From: an uncultured bacterium
Lineage (GTDB): Bacteria > Bacteroidota > Ignavibacteria > Kapaibacteriales > UBA2268
Reading direction: 5' to 3'
DNA length: 36,445 nucleotides
NCBI GenBank assembly: GCA_937875295.1
Contig: CALLXS010000104.1
Coordinates: 1-36,445 of the forward strand
A model generated the notes under the pieces. It was not told the DNA's origin. It did not search any database and saw only the letters and a program-made list of their open reading frames with translations. Within the stretch, counting starts at the first letter, position 1; each line of letters begins with the position of its first letter. Shown one piece after another: positions 1 through 5,913 of the stretch. The translations under genes were made by a program, and so were the position numbers.

Positions 1-68
1 CCTCTCTTTTCCGCTTTCGCTTTTTTCGCTGGCGCCGAAGGCCGTGCCAATTTCATTGGCGCGCCGCC
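1..68. repeat. Left copy of inverted intergenic repeat element with hairpin tip
   Basis: Bases 1-45 are a perfect reverse complement of 4519-4563. Beyond that the two copies diverge for 15 to 17 bases, then match again for 8 bases (61-68 against 4494-4501). In this copy the divergent tip is itself a hairpin, GCCAAT (46-51) and ATTGGC (55-60) around a TTC loop. The contig starts inside the repeat, as expected when assembly breaks at a multicopy element. Repeat identity is seen directly; the element class is not recognised. Confidence 0.85.
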
Positions 69-103
69 GAAACATGAATTTATCGTAGCAAAAAAACAAA
101 AAT

Positions 104-132
104 TTGACAATCAAAAAAGGATTTAATACAAT
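104..132 (+). promoter_or_regulatory. Sigma-70-type promoter of the ars-like operon
   Basis: A consensus -35 box TTGACA lies at 104-109, followed by a 17-base spacer and a -10-like TACAAT at 127-132. It sits about 40 bases upstream of the arsR ATG at 171. The -10 box overlaps the inverted repeat at 131-150, so repressor binding there would block the promoter. Confidence 0.75.
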
Positions 133-150
133 ATCAATAAGTATTGATAT
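131..150. promoter_or_regulatory. Probable ArsR operator (perfect 9-2-9 inverted repeat)
   Basis: ATATCAATA (131-139) and TATTGATAT (142-150) are perfect inverted arms around AG. The site overlaps the -10 box and the expected transcription start, and lies 20 bases before the arsR ATG. ArsR/SmtB repressors bind AT-rich inverted repeats at such positions, so autoregulation is a direct inference. Confidence 0.75.
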
Positions 151-170
151 AATAACCATTGATTAAAATT

Positions 171-488
171 ATGAAACCGAAATGCTGCAACAATAAAAAA
201 TCTCTCGCCGAAATTTCGCAAGTCGCCGAATTTTTGAAAATAATAAGCGAAGAAAATCGTCTAAAAATACTTTGCTTGCTCAAAGAAAACGAGATGTGCG
301 TTTGCGATATTTGGCAATATCTTGGCTTGGCTCAAAATCTTACATCTCATCATTTGAAAGTCTTAAAAGATTTTGAGCTGGTTTCGTCGAGGCAAGAGGG
401 GCTAAAAGTAATTTATTCAATCAATAAAAATGCCGTAAAAAATTACTCAAAATTATTAAATAAATTTTTAAATTCCTATGGAGAATAA
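171..488 (+). CDS. arsR: ArsR/SmtB-family metalloregulatory repressor
   Basis: Winged-helix transcriptional repressor of about 105 residues, the usual size of the family. The helix-turn-helix reads through the segment CDIWQYLGLAQNLTSHHLKVL, with the family's S-x-H-H-L-x-x-L recognition pattern. A CVC pair (Cys43 and Cys45, counted from the ATG at 171) precedes the recognition helices, as in the arsenic/antimony- or cadmium-sensing ArsR and CadC groups, and Cys5-Cys6 at the N terminus could supply further ligands. An upstream in-frame TTG exists at 159, but the ATG at 171 is preferred because it sits clear of the operator. It is the first gene of the operon, probably autoregulated through the inverted repeat at 131-150. 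The inducer is inferred to be a trivalent arsenical or similar thiophilic ion; the sequence cannot settle which. Confidence 0.9.
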   Translation: MKPKCCNNKKSLAEISQVAEFLKIISEENRLKILCLLKENEMCVCDIWQYLGLAQNLTSHHLKVLKDFELVSSRQEGLKVIYSINKNAVKNYSKLLNKFLNSYGE

Positions 489-492
489 AACT

Positions 493-732
493 ATGCAAAT
501 TCAAGTTTTGGGATCGGGTTGTCCGACCTGCAAAAAATTATTTGAACTCACAAAACAAGCTGTTGAGGAATTGGGCTTAAAAACAGAAGTGGAATATATC
601 ACCGATATTCAAAAAATTGTTGAAATGGGCGTAATGTCCAGCCCTGTTTTGGCAATCAATGGCAAACCAGCTATAAGCGGATTTTTGCCTGATGTTGAAA
701 AAATAAAAGAAACAATTAAAAAATTTATTTAA
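493..732 (+). CDS. Small cytosolic thioredoxin-like protein (CPTC)
   Basis: A thioredoxin/glutaredoxin-fold protein of 79 residues belonging to the short archaeal/bacterial redox group (the thioredoxin_3 or MTH895-like family). The active site CPTC is at residues 10-13 just after the first beta strand, and the cis-proline region VMSSPVLAINGK follows. It has no signal peptide, so it should act in the cytosol. An in-frame ATG at 478 overlaps the end of arsR, but the ATG at 493 has a GGAG eight bases upstream and gives the normal family N terminus. Directly downstream of arsR and upstream of the permease, it may reduce the metalloid substrate or feed electrons to the membrane CcdA-type protein encoded later in the operon. 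That electron path is inference. Confidence 0.85.
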   Translation: MQIQVLGSGCPTCKKLFELTKQAVEELGLKTEVEYITDIQKIVEMGVMSSPVLAINGKPAISGFLPDVEKIKETIKKFI

Positions 733-740
733 TTTTCATT

Positions 741-1715
741 ATGGATATTTTTTACCCAATACAACTATTTTCTGACTGGATTACTTTTGACATTTTTAAT
801 ATTGAAGCAACTACACATTTAGGAGTATCTGTTAATTTTTTTATTTATGATTCTTTAAAAATTATTTTTTTGCTTCTGATTATTAACTATTTCATGGCAA
901 TCGTCCGGCATTACTTACCGATAGAGAAGCTCCGTAATTTTTTGGCTTCCAGAAAATGGTTTGGTTTGGATTATTTTTTTGCCTCGGCTTTTGGTACAAT
1001 TACACCCTTTTGTTCATGTTCATCAATCCCTCTGTTTATCGGTTTTATTGAGGCCGGCATTCCCTTGGGCGTAACATTGTCATTTTTAATTACTTCGCCA
1101 TTAGTCAATCAGGTAGCAGTCGTTTTATTTGCTGGATTGTTCGGCTGGAAAATAACTATTCTTTATGTGATTTCTGCAATGTTCTTGGGGATCTTCGGCG
1201 GTTTCATTTTGGGAAAATTAAAACTTGAAAAATATGTTGCTGATTATGTTTGGCAAATTAAGAGCAAAAAGGATGAAAATGCGAGTATTAAAATTCCTTT
1301 TAGGGACTTAATAAAAACATTTTGGCAGGAAGGTTGGGCGTTAACTAAAAAAATCATCCCTTATGTTCTTTTAGGTATTGCAATTGGAGCGGCGATTCAC
1401 GGTTATGTTCCGGCTGGTTTTTTTGAAAATTATATTAAAGCTGACAATATTTTTGCCGTGCCAATATCCGCAATCGTAGCCGTTCCGATGTATGCCAACG
1501 CTGTTGGAGTTATCCCAATTATGCAATCGCTTGTGGAAAAAGGTATTCCTTTAGGCACGGCAATGGCTTTTATGATGGCCGTTGTCGGGCTTTCTTTACC
1601 GGAAGCGTTAATTCTAAAAAGAGTGATGAAAATAAAACTGCTCGTTTATTTTTTTGGGATAACAACAATCAATATAATAATTATCGGGTATTTATTTAAT
1701 GCCTTTGTAAAATAA
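741..1715 (+). CDS. arsP: ArsP/YraQ-family (DUF318) permease
   Basis: Polytopic membrane protein of 324 residues with about eight hydrophobic segments, typical of the DUF318 permease family that includes the organoarsenical efflux protein ArsP and the uncharacterised YraQ proteins. The hallmark PFCSCSS motif is at residues 89-95 (Cys91 and Cys93), followed by the family's SFLITSPLVNQ segment, and a second half-repeat carries AVPMYANAVGVIPI. ArsP of Campylobacter exports trivalent methyl- and aromatic arsenicals; the family cysteines are thought to bind the substrate. Position after arsR and a small thioredoxin is a widespread arrangement. The exact substrate is not decided by sequence, so the symbol is provisional. 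Confidence 0.8.
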   Translation: MDIFYPIQLFSDWITFDIFNIEATTHLGVSVNFFIYDSLKIIFLLLIINYFMAIVRHYLPIEKLRNFLASRKWFGLDYFFASAFGTITPFCSCSSIPLFIGFIEAGIPLGVTLSFLITSPLVNQVAVVLFAGLFGWKITILYVISAMFLGIFGGFILGKLKLEKYVADYVWQIKSKKDENASIKIPFRDLIKTFWQEGWALTKKIIPYVLLGIAIGAAIHGYVPAGFFENYIKADNIFAVPISAIVAVPMYANAVGVIPIMQSLVEKGIPLGTAMAFMMAVVGLSLPEALILKRVMKIKLLVYFFGITTINIIIIGYLFNAFVK

Positions 1716-1719
1716 AACT

Positions 1720-2211
1720 ATGCAAAAGAAAATTATCATTTCAATTATCGCGATTGCTATTATCGGAACAATATTCTTTATAGTGAGAAACGGCAACAAA
1801 CCCACAGAAGCTCAAAGCGTCAATAATCAAACGGAAAAAAGCCAAGAAAATTTGCCAATGTCAACGGCAAAGATTTCGGCTGAAAAAATTGAAGTTGTCC
1901 ACTTTCACGCCACCCAGCAATGCTGGTCGTGCATTACAGTTGGCGAATATGCGTTAAAAACAATCAAAGAAAAATTTTCCGAAGAATACAAAAACGGAAC
2001 TATTGTTTTTAGAGATATCAACGGCGAATCGCCGGAAAATAAAGATATGGTTACGAAATATCAAGCCAGAGGATCATCGCTTTTTATCAACGCAATTACA
2101 GCGGAAAAAGACAATATTGAAGAAGATGTTACGGTTTGGCGTTTGGTTTCTAACGAAAACCAGTTTATCAGTTATTTTCAAAACAAGCTCAATAAACTTT
2201 TAGGAAAATAA
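1720..2211 (+). CDS. arsF: ArsF-like membrane-anchored thioredoxin-fold protein (CWSC)
   Basis: Protein of 163 residues with an N-terminal membrane anchor (about residues 4-23), a polar linker, and a compact thioredoxin-like domain. The segment VVHFHATQQCWSC carries the redox pair Cys68 and Cys71. This fits the family annotated as ArsF, a subunit of the nitrophenyl-arsenical nitroreductase described with arsE and arsG in Shewanella. The anchored domain should face the outside of the membrane. It starts four bases after the permease and lies three bases before the ArsG-like gene. Family recall is from memory; activity on nitroaromatic arsenicals is inferred. No gene here is an obvious ArsE, though the small CPTC thioredoxin at 493 could fill that place. 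Confidence 0.65.
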   Translation: MQKKIIISIIAIAIIGTIFFIVRNGNKPTEAQSVNNQTEKSQENLPMSTAKISAEKIEVVHFHATQQCWSCITVGEYALKTIKEKFSEEYKNGTIVFRDINGESPENKDMVTKYQARGSSLFINAITAEKDNIEEDVTVWRLVSNENQFISYFQNKLNKLLGK

Positions 2212-2213
2212 TT

Positions 2214-2930
2214 ATGGATTTCATAAATTCTTTAATCGACAATTACAATATCCCGATTTTAACCGCTTTTCTTTTGGGCGTGCTGACTTCAATAAGCCCT
2301 TGCCCTCTCGCCACCAACATCACCGCTATTGCTTACATTTCCAAAGAAATTAAAACCGCAAAGCATACTTTGCTAAACGGAATTTTTTATACGCTCGGAC
2401 GAGGAGCAAGTTATACGATTTTAGCTACTTTGATTTATTTCGGCTTGTCCTCTTTTCAAATTTCAAGCATTTTTCAGGGCTGGGGCGACAAAATTTTAGG
2501 TCCGGTTTTAATAATTATCGGTCTGATAATGTTTGGGGTAATTAAAATAAACTTAGCCAAGGGCGGAGAAAAAGCCGAAAAAATAAAACTTTGGCTGTCG
2601 CAAAAAGGATTTATCGGCTCTTTCCTTTTAGGCATGCTTTTTGCTTTGGCATTTTGCCCTTACAGCGGGGTTTTGTTTTTCGGCGCGCTTATTCCCTTGG
2701 TTTTAAAATCCGCCGAAAGTCTGCTCCTTCCTCCTATTTTTGCTTTTGGCACCGGACTGCCTGTGATTTTGTTTTCTTTTGTTATCGCTTTCGCGGTTCA
2801 AAAACTCGGACAAGTTTTTCAAGTTATGCAAAAAATTGAAAAAGTAATGCGCTATTCCGTGGCAACAATTTTTGTTTTAGCAGGTCTTTATTATTTACAA
2901 TTTTTAATTAAATACTTAACTATCTTATGA
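2214..2930 (+). CDS. arsG: CcdA/DsbD-type membrane protein, ArsG-like
   Basis: A polytopic protein of 238 residues with six or seven hydrophobic segments, matching the CcdA/DsbD transmembrane domain. The two hallmark membrane cysteines are present: Cys30 in SPCPLATN and Cys148 in AFCPYSGVLFF. CcdA proteins move electrons from cytosolic thioredoxin to thiol proteins outside the membrane. The ArsG branch, found next to arsF, has been described as an efflux permease for aminoaromatic arsenicals. Both readings fit the context: a cytosolic CPTC thioredoxin upstream and two outward-facing thioredoxin-fold proteins on either side. The stop codon overlaps the next start (ATGA), so translation is probably coupled. 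Confidence 0.75.
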   Translation: MDFINSLIDNYNIPILTAFLLGVLTSISPCPLATNITAIAYISKEIKTAKHTLLNGIFYTLGRGASYTILATLIYFGLSSFQISSIFQGWGDKILGPVLIIIGLIMFGVIKINLAKGGEKAEKIKLWLSQKGFIGSFLLGMLFALAFCPYSGVLFFGALIPLVLKSAESLLLPPIFAFGTGLPVILFSFVIAFAVQKLGQVFQVMQKIEKVMRYSVATIFVLAGLYYLQFLIKYLTIL

Positions 2931-3334
2931 AAAATAAAACGATTATCCCCACAATTTTATTTATCGCCGTTCTGATTTTTTCATTTTTTGCGCTTTCGCA
3001 AGAAAAAAATAAAAATCAAAGCCAAACGAACGAAACAACGGCAACAGAAAACCAATTGGCAAACCAAATTATTCTTTTCTATGGCGATGGCTGTCCGCAT
3101 TGCGCGATTGTTGAAGAATACATCAATAAAAATAATGTCCAAAACAAAATTTCGTTTACTCAGAAAGAAGTTTATTACAACCAAAGCAACGCCAAAGAGC
3201 TTGAAGCCAAAGCGAAAATTTGCGGATTGCCGACCGATTCAATCGGCGTACCTTTTCTTTGGAACGGCGAAAAATGTTTGATTGGCGATCAAGATATTAT
3301 CAATTTTTTTAAACAAAAAACTAATGGTCAATAA
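2927..3334 (+). CDS. Membrane-anchored thioredoxin-like protein (CPHC)
   Basis: Protein of 135 residues with an N-terminal hydrophobic signal anchor (about residues 6-24), a Gln/Asn/Thr-rich linker and a glutaredoxin- or DsbA-like fold. The active site CPHC is at residues 56-59, and the cis-proline segment IGVPFLWNGEKC comes later. CPHC is the motif of oxidising DsbA proteins, but small anchored proteins of this type also work as reductants when paired with CcdA. Its start overlaps the ArsG-like gene by four bases. It is inferred to be a redox partner of that membrane protein on the outer face; direction of electron flow cannot be read from sequence. Confidence 0.75.
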   Translation: MKNKTIIPTILFIAVLIFSFFALSQEKNKNQSQTNETTATENQLANQIILFYGDGCPHCAIVEEYINKNNVQNKISFTQKEVYYNQSNAKELEAKAKICGLPTDSIGVPFLWNGEKCLIGDQDIINFFKQKTNGQ

Positions 3335-3335
3335 T

Positions 3336-3851
3336 ATGAAAAAATTACCAATCTATCTTTTATCAATTTTTGCCGTCAGTTTTCTTTTTGCTAAAAAAGC
3401 TTTGGCGGTTTGCCCGATTTGTACAATCGCCGTCGGAGCCGGCGTCGGGCTTTCCCGCTGGCTTGGAATTGACGACTCGATAACCGGACTGTGGATTGGC
3501 GGGCTTATCGTTTCCATGATTACTTGGACGGAAAGCTGGCTGGAAAAGAAAAGTATCCGTTTCAAAGGCAGAATTTTTGCAAACATTTTTGCCTATTATG
3601 CTTTGATAATTATTCCGCTTTATTATTCCGGCATTATCGGCAATCCGCTAAATACTTTGTGTGCCTGCGGCTTGGATAAACTTCTTTTTGGAATTATCGC
3701 GGGCAGTCTGGCTTTTTGGTTTGGCGCAAGCTGGTATTTTCATTTGAAAGAAAAAAATGACGGCCACGCTTACTTTCCGTTCCAGAAAGTTGTTATGCCT
3801 GTTTCGCCGCTTATAATTTTGAGCATAATTTATTATTTTTTAACCAAATAA
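3336..3851 (+). CDS. Conserved CPR-type membrane protein with CPIC motif
   Basis: Protein of about 171 residues when started at the ATG at 3336, one base after the preceding stop; earlier in-frame starts (3282, 3324) lie inside the preceding gene. It begins with a signal-peptide-like segment ending ALA before VCPICTIAVG, placing Cys26 and Cys29 at the mature N terminus. Four hydrophobic segments follow, with a second cysteine cluster CACGL in the third loop. I recognise it only as a conserved hypothetical of Patescibacteria-like genomes. The paired cysteines and its place among thioredoxin-fold genes suggest a membrane thiol-redox partner, but no enzymatic family is clear. Confidence 0.7.
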   Translation: MKKLPIYLLSIFAVSFLFAKKALAVCPICTIAVGAGVGLSRWLGIDDSITGLWIGGLIVSMITWTESWLEKKSIRFKGRIFANIFAYYALIIIPLYYSGIIGNPLNTLCACGLDKLLFGIIAGSLAFWFGASWYFHLKEKNDGHAYFPFQKVVMPVSPLIILSIIYYFLTK

Positions 3852-3855
3852 CAAT

Positions 3856-4404
3856 ATGAACAACGCAAATAATAATCAAACCCCGATTAAAAATATTAAC
3901 GAGTTTATCCAAAAAGTGGATGAGATGAAAAAGCAGGACAAAATGGATTTATCATCCGACCAAGATTTAAGTATTGCCATAATGAATCTTGTAAGCATTG
4001 AGGAGCATTTCTTTTTCACCGGAGCAAAACTCGATAAAACCGAATACTATGACATGATAAAAGATGTCAGAGAGATGAGAAAGGAATTGCTCAAAAAAAT
4101 TATCAAAGAATACGAGGGTGAAGTTTGGTGCATTTCCAAACATTTGCTCGCCGCCTCAATGCGACTCATGGAAGTCGGCACAAAGCAATTAGGAATGGAC
4201 AGAAAAAACGAGGCATATGATCTTTTTGACAAAGCATATAATCTTTATTCTTTGTTTTGGGGTTTGAATATGAAATTACTGAATGTCGGCGACATTAAAA
4301 AAATTGACGATAAAGCGATAAACAAAAACGATGCCAGGAAAAAAGGATTTATGGGAAAGCTTGGCGAATTAGTTAAAAAAGCAATTGATTGCTGTATTGA
4401 GTAA
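3856..4404 (+). CDS. Conserved hypothetical helical protein, CPR type
   Basis: Soluble, largely alpha-helical protein of 182 residues. Conserved-looking segments include SIEEHFFFTGAK, EYEGEVWCISKHLLAASMRL and AYDLFDKAYNLYSLFWGL, a pattern I associate with hypothetical proteins found in Parcubacteria-like genomes. The tail ends in Cys-Cys (IDCCIE). It has no signal peptide or membrane segment. It starts four bases after the membrane protein gene and is the last gene of the operon. No function is known to me; a partner or regulator role for the upstream redox proteins would be speculation. It is one of the stronger hints that the left block derives from a CPR organism. Confidence 0.7.
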   Translation: MNNANNNQTPIKNINEFIQKVDEMKKQDKMDLSSDQDLSIAIMNLVSIEEHFFFTGAKLDKTEYYDMIKDVREMRKELLKKIIKEYEGEVWCISKHLLAASMRLMEVGTKQLGMDRKNEAYDLFDKAYNLYSLFWGLNMKLLNVGDIKKIDDKAINKNDARKKGFMGKLGELVKKAIDCCIE

Positions 4405-4493
4405 TTTTTTATCATGTATTTATTAAAAATTTTAGGGAGTTCCTTGTCATTGCCCGCGCACGGGTGGGTTGGGGCAAGGGCAACATCCTTTTT

Positions 4494-4563
4494 GGCGGCG
4501 CATTTCGCTTTGCGAAATACGGCCTTCGGCGCCAGCGAAAAAAGCGAAAGCGGAAAAGAGAGG
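4494..4563. repeat. Right, inverted copy of the repeat element
   Basis: Bases 4519-4563 match 1-45 in reverse complement without mismatch, and 4494-4501 match 61-68. Between them the tip reads ATTTCGC-TTT-GCGAAAT (4502-4518), a perfect 7-base hairpin differing in sequence and length from the tip of the left copy. The pair brackets the operon in inverted orientation. Confidence 0.85.
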
Positions 4564-4604
4564 GCGGGGCGGAATTCCCCCCAGACCCCCCTTCCGCCCC
4601 GCCC
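4562..4604 (+). terminator. GC-rich hairpin, possible terminator of the ars-like operon
   Basis: The arms GGGCGGGGCGGAA (4562-4574) and TTCCGCCCCGCCC (4592-4604) are perfect complements around a 17-base C-rich loop. An A-rich rather than T-rich run follows, so this is not a classical intrinsic terminator on the plus strand. It may instead be part of the repeat cluster. Confidence 0.45.
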
Positions 4605-4657
4605 GAAAAATAAAATTGGCGTAGCGAAGCGTTTCCGCCGTCTTGGTATCAAGACAT

Positions 4658-4740
4658 CAAAGCAAAACAATTTTCAATTCCTTTTAAGAAAAATTTGGCG
4701 GGCGGGCGTTAAAAAATTGAAAGAAAATTGTTTTGCTTTG
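4658..4740. repeat. 18-base perfect inverted repeat inside a larger nested palindrome
   Basis: Bases 4658-4675 (CAAAGCAAAACAATTTTC) are exactly complementary to 4723-4740. Outside them, gtttccgcc at 4631-4639 pairs with ggcggaaac near 4757, so a structure of roughly 140 bases can form. Both parts lie in the repeat-rich end of the left block. The type of element is unknown. Confidence 0.7.
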
Positions 4741-4860
4741 CTCGCCGAAGTTCGGCGGGCGGAAACGCGGAGCGGAGCTATTCCAGCATTTTCCGTTCAA
4801 AAAAGGTTCGAGCTTCGTTCAGTAATTGCGACATTTTATTTCATATCAAATTATATTTGA

Positions 4861-5637
4861 TTAATCAATATGTGCAGTTAAATTTTTAATAATTTTTCTA
4901 TTGAAATGAATATTTCTCTCTAAAGTATCTAATTTATTAAAAAGCAAATTCTTTCTTTGGTTGATCCATTTCCTATCTTCTAATTTATTTTCAAAAATAA
5001 ATGGTTCCTGCATTTTCATTTGTTCTATTTTTCTTTTCTCTGCTATGATGTTTGTTTGCATCTCTGCCAAAGCGACATATATTTTATCACTTTCGATGCA
5101 TTCGTCTAAATATTCCTTGCATAGAGTTTTTTGATAAATATATAATTTGTCGCAATCTCTTTCTTTATATGCTGCTTGCACGCAGTTCCAGTATTTTGAT
5201 TTATTATCATCGCCTACAATATCAGGATGAAGAGTTTTTACAATTGAACGATATATTTTATTTACATCTTTCTTTTCTTTGAATTTATTGTCTTTTCTGT
5301 TGTGTATGATTGGTTGATAAAATGAATTTTTGTAACTATGATTATAACTAATCTCTTTATCGATAATATTATTTATTTTCTCTAAAGTTGATTTTGAGAT
5401 TCTCTCCCCGCTTTTCATTTCGGAGCAAAGTAATTCAACTTTCCTCTGTAACTCAGCAGCATTTTTTGATTTCAGTTCAATTTCATCCTCTATATCACCA
5501 AAAATATTCTCATATTTAAAGTCAATTTCCTTCTTCTTTACAAATTGTAAATCATACCAGTCATCTAAAACGCTTAACAATTCATCGCGTAAGGAGTAAA
5601 ATTCTTCTATATTTATATTATTTTTTATTGTCATCAT
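4861..5637 (-). CDS. J-domain protein, long helical type
   Basis: Protein of 258 residues, rich in Lys and Glu. The centre (about residues 122-170) is a J-like domain with the diagnostic His137-Pro138-Asp139 in KTLHPDI, followed by a helix resembling the WNCVQAAYKERD pattern of a family of non-DnaJ J-domain proteins. Flanking segments are predicted coiled helices; there is no G/F region or zinc-finger. J domains stimulate Hsp70 (DnaK) ATPase, so it is probably a specialised DnaK co-chaperone or adaptor, client unknown. It stands alone on the minus strand next to the compositional junction. Its AT-rich base use matches the middle block better than the left block, but its origin is less certain than that of its right neighbours. 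Confidence 0.65.
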   Translation of the reverse strand: MMTIKNNINIEEFYSLRDELLSVLDDWYDLQFVKKKEIDFKYENIFGDIEDEIELKSKNAAELQRKVELLCSEMKSGERISKSTLEKINNIIDKEISYNHSYKNSFYQPIIHNRKDNKFKEKKDVNKIYRSIVKTLHPDIVGDDNKSKYWNCVQAAYKERDCDKLYIYQKTLCKEYLDECIESDKIYVALAEMQTNIIAEKRKIEQMKMQEPFIFENKLEDRKWINQRKNLLFNKLDTLERNIHFNRKIIKNLTAHID

Positions 5638-5913
5638 TCGAAATGATTTAATTTTGCTTGATTATATTATTTTGGCTAAAAATATTCAATTAAATTTAAA
5701 TTTGATTTAATAATAATTTTTACTTCAATTGTTGTGCCGATTTCAACAAATTCAAAAATATATATTTTTTTTGAATTTTAGTAATAATATTTTAATTAAG
5801 GATAATAAATAGTATTTTTGAATTCTTTTTTTTGTAAGTATTAATTTGATTTTATTTATTAAAAGTTGAAATTATTTATATAATCATCTTTAATATTGTG
5901 ATTTAATGTAGCA

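Larger units (their letters stand above)
4405..4860. other. 456-base intergenic stretch dense in hairpins and repeats
   Basis: No convincing gene. The stretch holds the right copy of the repeat (4494-4563), a GC-rich hairpin (4562-4604), a small hairpin GTCTTG/CAAGAC (4640-4655) and a long nested inverted repeat (4658-4740). Ribosome-site and codon signals are absent, and the plus-strand reading frame across it is repeat-derived. The compositional change into the AT-rich block occurs close to its right end. Confidence 0.7.

Noticed and set aside
159..170. TTG start at 159 for ArsR
   Set aside because: It adds only four residues and lies eight bases from the operator. The ATG at 171 is the more likely start.
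3282..3335. Extended start of the CPIC membrane protein inside the preceding gene
   Set aside because: It would give 18 extra residues before a clear signal peptide; the ATG at 3336 directly follows the upstream stop.
4414..4860. 148-residue plus-strand open frame (and a 141-residue minus frame) in the hairpin-rich stretch
   Set aside because: Both run through the inverted repeats, have low-complexity composition and lack a ribosome site. They are frames through repeat DNA.
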